A stretch of DNA of 5,321 bases, taken from positions 1-5,321 of the forward strand of contig WGAK01000245.1 in assembly GCA_015494815.1 (NCBI GenBank), read 5' to 3'. Positions within the stretch are counted from its first letter, which is position 1. Each line of letters opens with the position of its first letter. Positions 1-4,882 of this stretch are shown here, in pieces. The stretch comes from Anaerolineales bacterium (lineage in GTDB: Bacteria; Chloroflexota; Anaerolineae; Anaerolineales; DRMV01). A program made the position numbers and the translations under genes. The notes beneath the pieces were generated by a model. That model did no database searches. It saw only the letters and a list, made by a program, of their open reading frames with translations, and was not told where the DNA came from.

Positions 1-603
1 GCCACGGTGGAGGCCGTGCAAAAGGCCCTGCCCCGGGCCGGGATGTTTCACTTCTCGGGTCACGGTCAGGCCGGCTGGGGCGAGGCCGAAAGCCGGCTGC
101 TCCTGGCCGACGGCCCGCTTCCCCTTTCCCGGATTTTCGACCTGGACCTGGAACGGGTACGGCTGGCCGTGCTCTCCGCGTGCGAAACGGGCGTGCCGGA
201 CCTCAAAGTGCGGGAGGAAGTGTTGGGCCTGCCTGCGGGGCTGCTCCTGGCCGGGGTGCCGGGCGTGGTGGGCTCCCTGTGGGCGGTGAACGACCCGAGC
301 ACCGCGCTGCTCATGCTGCGCTTCTACCACGGGTTGCGGGAAGAGGGCCTGCCCGGGCCCGAAGCCCTGCGCGAGGCCCAGGTGTGGATGCTGCGGGCCT
401 CGCCCGAGGAAAAGCGGGCCTTCCTGCAAAGCCTCTCGCCGGAGCTGGCGGAGCGCCTGCGGCAGGCGGCCGCGCTCCGTCTTCCCTATGCCTCGGCCGC
501 GGAACTGCACTCCTTCCTGCTTTACCTGGGCGAGGAAACGGCCCACCCGTACCACTGGGCCGCGTTCGGCTACTACGGCCTGCCCGTGGAGGTGCCCGCA
601 TGA
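1..603 (+). CDS. CHAT-domain cysteine protease, C-terminal part (5' end outside window)
   Basis: The reading frame is open from base 1, so only the last 200 residues are present. They carry the hallmarks of a CHAT (caspase HetF-associated with TPRs) peptidase of the caspase/separase clan. The strand ending in FHFSGHG gives the catalytic His (residue 21 of the visible part), and LSACETG gives the catalytic Cys (residue 61, bases 181-183). The conserved block EEVLGLPAGLLLAGVPGVVGSLWAVND follows at about residues 70-96 (here broken only by the usual substitutions), then STALLM, and the protein ends with HPYHWAAFGYYG, the usual CHAT C-terminus. Both catalytic residues are intact, so the enzyme is probably active. 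Family knowledge: CHAT proteins are often N-terminally fused to TPR or sensor domains and cleave a partner protein in conflict or cell-death systems. The N-terminal partner is not visible. The TGA stop overlaps the next start as ATGA, implying translational coupling. Confidence 0.93.
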   Translation, partial: ATVEAVQKALPRAGMFHFSGHGQAGWGEAESRLLLADGPLPLSRIFDLDLERVRLAVLSACETGVPDLKVREEVLGLPAGLLLAGVPGVVGSLWAVNDPSTALLMLRFYHGLREEGLPGPEALREAQVWMLRASPEEKRAFLQSLSPELAERLRQAAALRLPYASAAELHSFLLYLGEETAHPYHWAAFGYYGLPVEVPA

Positions 604-974
604 GCCGGGATGAACGCGTGCTGCACCTGGTGCGCTACCTGCGGCAGGTCATGGACCACCTGGACCTGCCCGAAGCCTTCATCGCGGAGGTGGACCGGCT
701 GCTGGCCCAGGGGCCCGAGGCCGCGCCTGCCCTGGAGGAACTCCTGGCCCGGCACCCCCTCACCAAGGCCTGGATGCGGAAAGCCCTGTGGCCCAAAGCC
801 ATCCGGTACCGGCCCCTGCCCGGCGAACCGGCCTCGCCCCCGGCCCGGGGCTATTGCTGCCCGGTGGCAGGGTGCCCCGCGCCGCCTTACATCCCCTTCC
901 AGGCCGGGGAACCCATCCCACCCTGCCCGCTGCACCGCGCGCCCCTGGAACCGTGCGCCGCCCCCAACCGTTGA
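600..974 (+). CDS. Small Cys/His-cluster (zinc-ribbon-like) protein coupled to the CHAT gene
   Basis: This 124-residue protein starts at the ATG that overlaps the CHAT stop (ATGA). A GGAGG at 588-592, 7 nt upstream, supports this start. Residues 3-65 look all-helical (MSRDERVLHLVRYLRQVMDH, then an EEL...KAWMRKAL helix) and resemble small adaptor or effector-associated modules, but I cannot name the family. Residues 84-120 hold a cluster of potential metal ligands: C86, C87 and C92, then C109-P-L-H112, then C119. The spacing (C-x4-C, a spacer of 16, C-x2-H) suggests a treble-clef or zinc-ribbon-like fold. The segment AGEPIPPCPLHRAPLEPC recalls zinc-ribbon tails that I associate with effector-type proteins in Chloroflexota and Cyanobacteria; that recollection is unverified. 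Its position directly behind a CHAT protease suggests an adaptor, regulator or substrate. The function is unknown. Confidence 0.85.
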   Translation: MSRDERVLHLVRYLRQVMDHLDLPEAFIAEVDRLLAQGPEAAPALEELLARHPLTKAWMRKALWPKAIRYRPLPGEPASPPARGYCCPVAGCPAPPYIPFQAGEPIPPCPLHRAPLEPCAAPNR

Positions 975-981
975 CCGCGTC

Positions 982-1009
982 CCCCGCTCCCCGCTTTTTG
1001 CTCCCTGCT
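982..1009. repeat. Short heptanucleotide tandem repeat, 4 units (YYYYGCT)
   Basis: Four in-phase 7-bp units fill the gap between the zinc-ribbon-like gene and the membrane-protein gene: CCCCGCT (982-988), CCCCGCT (989-995), TTTTGCT (996-1002) and CCCTGCT (1003-1009). GCT is invariant and the first four positions are always pyrimidine. The array begins 7 bp after the upstream stop codon and ends 1 bp before the GGAGG of the next gene. It resembles the short tandemly repeated repetitive heptamers known from cyanobacteria and some other bacteria. It would be transcribed within the presumed operon. Confidence 0.75.
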
Positions 1010-1019
1010 TGGAGGTCCC

Positions 1020-1925
1020 ATGTTCCAAACCTTCGAAGAAGAACTGGGCAAATCCGTGGCCGAGCGTTTGGCCGAGCACCTGTTCGGCCCCGCGGCCTTG
1101 TTCGGGCTGGGCCTGGTCGCGGCCTGGGCCGTGCGGGCTCAAGGCTCGCTGCTCGCGGCCTGGCGGGCCTGGCGGGCGCGGCCGGTGCCGGAGCAGGCCC
1201 TGGGGGTGTTCCTCTGGGCCGTGGCCGTGGTGGTGCTGGCCGCGGTGGTGGGCACGCTGCGGGATTTCTGGCTGCGCACCTTGGAGGGCTACACCTGGCC
1301 CGGGCCGCTGCGGCGGGGCCTGGCGCGCGTCTGGGCCCGGCGGGCGCGACGCTGGAGGCAGGACTGGCAGGCCCTCAAGGCCCGGCAGATGGGCCTGGAC
1401 GCGTCCGCTGCGTCCCTTTCCCGCCAGGAACGGGAACGGCTCGCGGCCCTGGAGGTGCGGCTGCACCACCTGCCCCCGCGAGAAGACGCGTTCATGCCCA
1501 CGGCCTTAGGCAACGTGTTGGCCGCAGCCGAGGCCGCGGTGCGTCATCGCTACGGCCTGGACCCCATCGTGGCCTGGCCCCATCTGTGGCTGGTGCTGCC
1601 CGACCCCGTGCGGGAGGCCCTGACCCAGGCCCGGCAGGCGCTGGACCGGGCCGCGGAGGGCGTGCTGTTTGGCCTGCTCTTCGCGCTGGTGGCCGGACCC
1701 TGGGCGTGGTGGGCCGCGCCGTTGGGGCTGCTCGCGGCGGTGTGGGCCTACCGTGTGGCCCTGGTCCGGGCCGTGGCCTTTGGCGAGTTGGTGCGCGCGG
1801 CCTTCGACCTCTACCGGATGGGCCTCTACGACGCGCTGGGCTGGCCCCGGCCTTCCCCGGAGGAGGAAACGGAGGCCGGCAAGCGCCTGACCGCGTTCCT
1901 GTGGCGAGGCGTGCGGGGGGCATAG
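1020..1925 (+). CDS. Uncharacterised membrane protein with two pairs of membrane segments
   Basis: This 301-residue protein starts at an ATG preceded by GGAGG (1011-1015), 4 nt away. Hydrophobic stretches at about residues 22-40, 60-80, 213-231 and 232-250 predict four membrane helices in two pairs. The pairs are separated by a region of about 130 residues that is strongly basic at its start (RRGLARVWARRARRWRQ, about 98-113), which places it in the cytoplasm. The central region ends with MPTALGNVLAAAE (159-171), then RYGLDPIVAWPHLWLVLP. After the last membrane helix come AFGELVRAAFDLYRMGLYDALGW (253-275) and an acidic C-terminus. I recall PT-x-LGN-V plus the FDLYR...LY-ALGWP tail from a family of uncharacterised membrane proteins in high-GC bacteria, but cannot assign a domain name. 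The 45-bp gap from the previous gene, same strand, suggests one operon with the CHAT gene. It could be a membrane sensor, anchor or effector of that module. The function is unknown. Confidence 0.88.
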   Translation: MFQTFEEELGKSVAERLAEHLFGPAALFGLGLVAAWAVRAQGSLLAAWRAWRARPVPEQALGVFLWAVAVVVLAAVVGTLRDFWLRTLEGYTWPGPLRRGLARVWARRARRWRQDWQALKARQMGLDASAASLSRQERERLAALEVRLHHLPPREDAFMPTALGNVLAAAEAAVRHRYGLDPIVAWPHLWLVLPDPVREALTQARQALDRAAEGVLFGLLFALVAGPWAWWAAPLGLLAAVWAYRVALVRAVAFGELVRAAFDLYRMGLYDALGWPRPSPEEETEAGKRLTAFLWRGVRGA

Positions 1926-1973
1926 CCCGACATGCCGCGCGTCGCAGGCGTCAGCCCGCCGGTGTCCGCGCCC

Positions 1974-2043
1974 AACTGACAACTGGCAACTGACAACTAC
2001 CAACTGACCGCTGACCACTGACCACTGCCAACTGACGACTACC
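1974..2043. repeat. Heptanucleotide tandem repeat, 10 uninterrupted units (consensus AACTGAC)
   Basis: Exactly ten 7-bp units run without any phase break: AACTGAC, AACTGGC, AACTGAC, AACTACC, AACTGAC, CGCTGAC, CACTGAC, CACTGCC, AACTGAC, GACTACC. Positions 3 (C), 4 (T) and 7 (C) never change. The array fills most of the junction between two convergent genes and ends 8 bp from the stop codon of the S9 peptidase. Its TGA triplets fall in all three plus-strand frames (for example at 1977, 1991 and 2005). The unit has no self-complementarity, so it is not a hairpin terminator. It is a micro/minisatellite of the STRR type, with no known function. Confidence 0.93.
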
Positions 2044-2051
2044 TGCCCGCT

Positions 2052-3911
2052 CTACCCCTCCTCTTCCGCCCGCCCGCCGAGATGCCTGGCCAGGAACCGC
2101 TCGGCCCGGCGGTAGAAGTCCAGCCGGTTTTCGGGCTTGAAGAAGCCGTGGCCTTCGTCGGGGTATTCCACATATTCCACTTCCCGGCCCAGGCGGCGCA
2201 GGGCCTCCACGATTTGCAGGCTCTCCTGGCGTTTGACCCGCGGGTCGTTGGCGCCCTGACCGATGAGCAGCGGCGCGCGGATGTTCTCCGCGTGGAACAG
2301 GGGCGAGACGGCCCGCAGCAGGTCGGTGTCCTTTTCGGGGTGGCCCATGCGGGTGTGGAAGACGCTCACCATGGGCTTCCAGTAGGGCGGGATGCTTTCC
2401 AGCAGGGTGAACAGGTTGGACGGGCCCACGATGTCCACGCCGCAGGCGTACAGGTCGGGGGTGAAGGTCAGCCCGGCTAAGGTGGCGTAGCCGCCGTAAC
2501 TGCCGCCCATGATGCCGATGCGCTTGGGGTCGGCGATGCCCTGCTCAATGAGCCACCGCGCGGCGTCGGTCAGGTCGTCCTGCATCTTGCGGCCCCACTG
2601 CTTGTTGCCCGCGTTGAGGAAAGCCTTGCCGTAGCCCACGGACCCGCGGAAGTTGACCTGCAGCACCGCGTAGCCCCGGTTGGCCAGCCACTGAGCGATG
2701 GGCTCCCAGCCCCAGAAATCCCGCGCCCAGGGGCCGCCGTGGGGGTAGATGACCGCGGGCAGGCCTTTGGGCTCCACGCCCGGCGGCAGGGTGAGGTAGC
2801 CGTGCAGGGTCAGGCCGTCCCGGGCCCGAATGCGCACGGGTTTGCGCTCGGCCAGGGGGTACTTTTCGATGTCGGGCCGCGAGACGAAGAGCAGCCGGGC
2901 CGCGCCGCTGTCGCGGTCGTAGAGGTAGTAGTGGAGGGATTGACGGTCGCCGTCGTAGGCCACCACCCAGCGGCGGTTGCTCAGGTCGCGGCTGGTGATG
3001 CCGAACTGACGGCCTGGCTCCACCTGCGCCAGTCGGGCGAACTCGGGCTCCAGGGCCGGGTCCAGCACCACCCACTCCTGCTTGTCGCGGTACACGGCTA
3101 CGGCTTCGGGCCGTTCGGCGCGGGGGTGAAAGAGGAAGCCCGGGCCCAGGTGCCAGTCGCTCAGGCCCGCGTCGTACTCAGGGTCCTCGGCCAGGATGCG
3201 TTCTTCCTCGGTGGTCAGGTCGTAGGCCCGCAACGAGGAGGTCTCGCGACCCACGCTGCTGAAGAGGTACAGGGTATCGCCGCGCAGGTCCACAGGCTGG
3301 ACGAATACATCCTCCAGACCCCAGCGGTAGAACACCTCCCAGCCGTCCTCCGTGCGACGCAGCAGTTCGCCGCCGCCGTCGTCGGTCATGCGCGTCGCCA
3401 CCCGCACCTGCAGCCGCTCGTCGGCCAGGAAGTCAAAGGCGCCAAAGTCGTTGGCAACCTCCAAAGTGCGCTCGCCGGTGCGCAGGTTCACCCGATAGAC
3501 ATCGTGCAAGGCCGGGTTGCGGTCGTTGAGCGCGATGAGAATTTCGTCGGGGAAGTCGGGGTGCACCTCGACGAAGCGCGCCTGCACGCCCTCGCCGGGG
3601 GTGAGCAAGCGGGGCTCGCCGCCCGCGGGGCTCACCGCGTAGATGCGCCAGTTCTCGTCGCCGTCTTTGTCTTGTATGTAAAGTAAGTCGCCGTTGTGGG
3701 CCCAGATGTACTCCAGGATGCCGCGGCCGCGGTCGTGGGTCACCCGGCGGGTTTCGCCCGTCTCCAGGTTTTGCACCCACAGGTTGAGCACGCCCTCCCA
3801 GGGGCGCAGGTAGGCGATGGCGCGGCCGTCGGGCGCGATGCGCACGCGTGCGTATTCGGGATGAGCGAAGAACTGCTCCAGAGGGATAAGGGGGATTTGT
3901 TCCAGGGGCAT
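2052..3911 (-). CDS. S9-family serine peptidase (prolyl oligopeptidase / acylaminoacyl-peptidase-like)
   Basis: This 619-residue protein is a typical length for bacterial S9 peptidases. Residues about 20-345 form the beta-propeller gating domain, with repeated strands such as LWVQNLETGETRRVT and WRIYAVSPAGGEPRLLT. Residues about 360-613 form the alpha/beta-hydrolase domain. HGGPW (391-395) is the oxyanion-loop region and NFRGSVGYG follows at 420-428. The nucleophile is Ser471 in GGSYGG, the acid is Asp556 in GANDPRV, and the base is His588 in DEGHGF, so the triad is complete. These enzymes release dipeptides or acylated residues from short peptides. No signal peptide is seen, so it is probably cytoplasmic. 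The frame is open further upstream to 4019, but that extension (PPPGPDRGR...) overlaps the toxin gene and looks non-coding. The chosen ATG has a perfect AGGAGG. It lies 35 bp downstream of the VapC-type gene on the same strand and may be cotranscribed with it. Exact S9 subfamily and substrate are uncertain. Confidence 0.95.
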   Translation of the reverse strand: MPLEQIPLIPLEQFFAHPEYARVRIAPDGRAIAYLRPWEGVLNLWVQNLETGETRRVTHDRGRGILEYIWAHNGDLLYIQDKDGDENWRIYAVSPAGGEPRLLTPGEGVQARFVEVHPDFPDEILIALNDRNPALHDVYRVNLRTGERTLEVANDFGAFDFLADERLQVRVATRMTDDGGGELLRRTEDGWEVFYRWGLEDVFVQPVDLRGDTLYLFSSVGRETSSLRAYDLTTEEERILAEDPEYDAGLSDWHLGPGFLFHPRAERPEAVAVYRDKQEWVVLDPALEPEFARLAQVEPGRQFGITSRDLSNRRWVVAYDGDRQSLHYYLYDRDSGAARLLFVSRPDIEKYPLAERKPVRIRARDGLTLHGYLTLPPGVEPKGLPAVIYPHGGPWARDFWGWEPIAQWLANRGYAVLQVNFRGSVGYGKAFLNAGNKQWGRKMQDDLTDAARWLIEQGIADPKRIGIMGGSYGGYATLAGLTFTPDLYACGVDIVGPSNLFTLLESIPPYWKPMVSVFHTRMGHPEKDTDLLRAVSPLFHAENIRAPLLIGQGANDPRVKRQESLQIVEALRRLGREVEYVEYPDEGHGFFKPENRLDFYRRAERFLARHLGGRAEEEG

Positions 3912-3918
3912 GGGGAAA

Positions 3919-3924
3919 CCTCCT
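3919..3924 (-). promoter_or_regulatory. Ribosome binding site that fixes the S9 peptidase start
   Basis: The minus strand reads AGGAGG, 7 nt before the ATG at 3911. This favours that start over the in-frame upstream ATG at 4019, which would add 36 proline- and arginine-rich residues lying inside the 3' end of the toxin gene. Confidence 0.85.
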
Positions 3925-3946
3925 GCGTGGTGGAGCGGGCCCCGGT

Positions 3947-4372
3947 TCAGGTCAGGGCGTGGACCCACGGGAATCGCCCGGCCACGGTCTGGGCCAGGCG
4001 GCGGTCGGCGGTCCAGCATTCCGCGCCCAGGCGACGGGCCAGGGCCAGGTAGTGCGCGTCGTAGGCCGCAGGCAGACGAAGTTCTCGGGCCAGGGTCAGC
4101 GCCTCCAGGTGCAGGTCTGCGTCGGTGTAGAGCCGAATGCCCAGCCGGAGGGCCTGGTCCAGGAGCGCCCGGGCCGTTTGGGGGCGGGCCAGACCGTGGC
4201 GCACATAGCGGTGCAACGCGTTGGTGACCTCAAAGAAGAGCAGGGCCGGCGCGACCAACGGACGGCCCTCTGCCGACCATTGCCGCCATAAGCGCACGGC
4301 GGGCGCGTCAGGCGAAGTGCTCTCCAACAGCCGCACGACGAAACTGGCGTCAAGGCAGACCGAGTTGCTCAT
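3947..4372 (-). CDS. vapC: VapC-family PIN-domain ribonuclease toxin
   Basis: This 141-residue protein has the layout of a VapC toxin. The four acidic residues of the PIN-domain metal site are in place: Asp8 (CLDASFVV), Glu48 (LLFFEVTNAL), Asp105 (AAYDAHYLALA) and Asp123 (WTADRRL). PIN toxins cleave RNA, often tRNA or rRNA, using Mg2+ or Mn2+ held by these side chains; the RNA target cannot be read from the sequence. The start ATG has a GGAGGA element about 5 nt upstream. The first 23 bp overlap the end of the antitoxin gene, as is common in toxin-antitoxin operons, making translation of toxin dependent on antitoxin. The active site is complete, so the toxin is probably functional. Confidence 0.94.
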   Translation of the reverse strand: MSNSVCLDASFVVRLLESTSPDAPAVRLWRQWSAEGRPLVAPALLFFEVTNALHRYVRHGLARPQTARALLDQALRLGIRLYTDADLHLEALTLARELRLPAAYDAHYLALARRLGAECWTADRRLAQTVAGRFPWVHALT

Positions 4373-4658
4373 CCCGCTCCTCCCGCATCTGGCGGATGAC
4401 TTCTTCCGGCGGCGGGGTCAGGGGGCGACCGCCGCGCTCCTGTTCCCACTGGCGTGCCAGCGCCAGCACGTTCGTCAAGGGGTCGTTGGCCTCTGCTCCC
4501 CGGCCCCCAGGGCGACGTTGATACGCCTCAAAGGAAAGAATCACGGCATAGGGGCGGCCGCCTTTCCGAATCACAATGGTCTCGCCCTGCTCCACTGCCC
4601 GCCGCATCCATTCGCCCAGGCGAATCCGGGCCTCGGTCGCGCTCACGGTCCGTTCCAT
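4350..4658 (-). CDS. Phd/YefM-family antitoxin paired with the VapC toxin
   Basis: This 102-residue protein begins MERTVSATEARIRLGEWMRRAVEQGETIVIRKGGRPYAVIL (given here as the fold signature: sequence-specific helix, then GETIVI-RKG-RP-AVI strands), the standard Phd/YefM DNA-binding dimer fold at residues 1-46. Residues about 55-102 are charged and probably disordered, ending PPPEEVIRQMREERDEQL; this part normally wraps and inhibits the toxin. The ATG at 4658 is chosen because of a GGGAGGG 6 nt upstream; the frame continues to an ATG at 4730, but those residues would be encoded by the promoter region. It overlaps vapC by 23 bp. Such antitoxins usually bind their own promoter with the toxin, and an AT-rich promoter lies directly upstream. 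It is slightly longer than many family members (about 80-90 residues). Confidence 0.92.
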   Translation of the reverse strand: MERTVSATEARIRLGEWMRRAVEQGETIVIRKGGRPYAVILSFEAYQRRPGGRGAEANDPLTNVLALARQWEQERGGRPLTPPPEEVIRQMREERDEQLGLP

Positions 4659-4664
4659 AGGAAA

Positions 4665-4671
4665 CCCTCCC
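4665..4671 (-). promoter_or_regulatory. Ribosome binding site that fixes the antitoxin start
   Basis: The minus strand reads GGGAGGG, with 6 nt to the ATG at 4658. This rules out the longer in-frame reading from 4730, whose start would lie in the -35 box. Confidence 0.8.
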
Positions 4672-4682
4672 AAAACCATCCA

Positions 4683-4694
4683 TTGATTAATTGA
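4683..4694. promoter_or_regulatory. Candidate operator for antitoxin autoregulation
   Basis: The sequence TTGATTAATTGA holds two TTGA copies 8 bp apart around an ATTAAT palindrome, just downstream of the predicted transcription start. Phd/YefM antitoxins bind short repeats at their own promoters. That this is the site is inference from position only; the GTATAC palindrome at 4703-4708 overlapping the -10 box is an alternative. Confidence 0.3.
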
Positions 4695-4701
4695 CGCTTT
4701 T

Positions 4702-4730
4702 AGTATACCCTCCTTCCCCCGGCCACACAA
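4702..4730 (-). promoter_or_regulatory. Sigma-70-type promoter of the antitoxin-toxin operon
   Basis: On the minus strand a -35 box TTGTGT (4725-4730) and a -10 box TATACT (4702-4707, five of six consensus bases) are separated by 17 bp. The predicted transcription start is near 4695, giving a leader of about 37 nt before the ATG at 4658. It lies in one of the few AT-rich patches of the window. Confidence 0.65.
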
Positions 4731-4763
4731 GATGCCCGGGCGGTGAGGGCGCGTGCAAATGCT

Positions 4764-4786
4764 GCCGAAATCCGCGAGCGGGCGGC
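4764..4786. other. Intergenic hairpin
   Basis: GCCG (4764-4767) pairs with CGGC (4783-4786), and TCCG (4771-4774) pairs with CGGG (4779-4782, one G-T wobble) below a CGAG loop, with an AAA bulge on one side. On the plus strand it is followed by TTTATC, too short for a good terminator. It lies downstream of the SHOCT-like gene, and no T-run follows on that strand. It may protect an RNA end or be part of a repeated element. Confidence 0.4.
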
Positions 4787-4794
4787 TTTATCAC

Positions 4795-4859
4795 GCGGTA
4801 CCTGAGTGTCGCTTTGGGGCACAGCGCTCAAGGGCGCTTCGCCACCAGCGGCATACCGC
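4795..4859. other. Possible branched RNA/DNA structure between genes
   Basis: An outer 6-bp inverted repeat (GCGGTA 4795-4800 with TACCGC 4854-4859) encloses two adjacent hairpins: 4806-4822 (GTGTC with GGCAC-type pairing, one wobble) and 4823-4838 (AGCGC with GCGCT plus a wobble). A weak third arm is at 4841-4852. The layout is compact and cloverleaf-like, but it has no tRNA consensus arms. No open frame of interest covers it. It could be a small RNA, a structured 3' UTR of the SHOCT-like gene, or a copy of a dispersed palindromic element. In GC-rich DNA such pairing may also arise by chance. Confidence 0.3.
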
Positions 4860-4882
4860 CCCGTCGCCTTTCCGCCCTCTCC

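Noticed and set aside
573..1469. Minus-strand open frame of 298 codons opposite the CHAT operon
   Set aside because: Composition is Gln/Gly/Pro/Arg-rich with no recognisable domain. It is the antisense shadow of the two plus-strand genes.
1020..1925. Bacterial gasdermin as CHAT partner
   Set aside because: Gasdermins are soluble before cleavage and lack stable membrane helices. This protein has four strongly hydrophobic segments and no gasdermin-like layout.
788..1993. Long plus-strand open frame of 401 codons
   Set aside because: It overlaps two well-supported genes with good ribosome binding sites, and its translation is a low-complexity Ala/Gly/Arg/Pro mix typical of out-of-frame reading in GC-rich DNA. 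Its tail even translates the heptamer array.
1974..2043. CRISPR array
   Set aside because: The repeat unit is 7 bp with no spacers, and no cas genes are present.
2739..3686. Plus-strand open frame of 315 codons opposite the S9 peptidase
   Set aside because: It is antisense to a gene with a complete catalytic triad, and the translation (Val/Gln/Ala/His-rich) has no domain signature.
3912..4019. N-terminal extension of the S9 peptidase by 36 residues
   Set aside because: The extension overlaps the toxin gene, is rich in Pro, Arg and Gly as expected of a shadow frame, and a perfect AGGAGG precedes the ATG at 3911.
4734..4741. Palindrome GCCCGGGC next to the -35 box as operator
   Set aside because: An 8-bp palindrome of G and C alone is expected by chance in DNA this GC-rich, and no second copy lies nearby.
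4823..4838. Intrinsic terminator
   Set aside because: The stem is only 5-6 bp and is not followed by a T-run on either strand.
4795..4859. tRNA gene
   Set aside because: The size and cloverleaf-like folding suggested it, but there is no 7-bp acceptor stem, no GTTCGA-type T-loop and no plausible anticodon arm on either strand.
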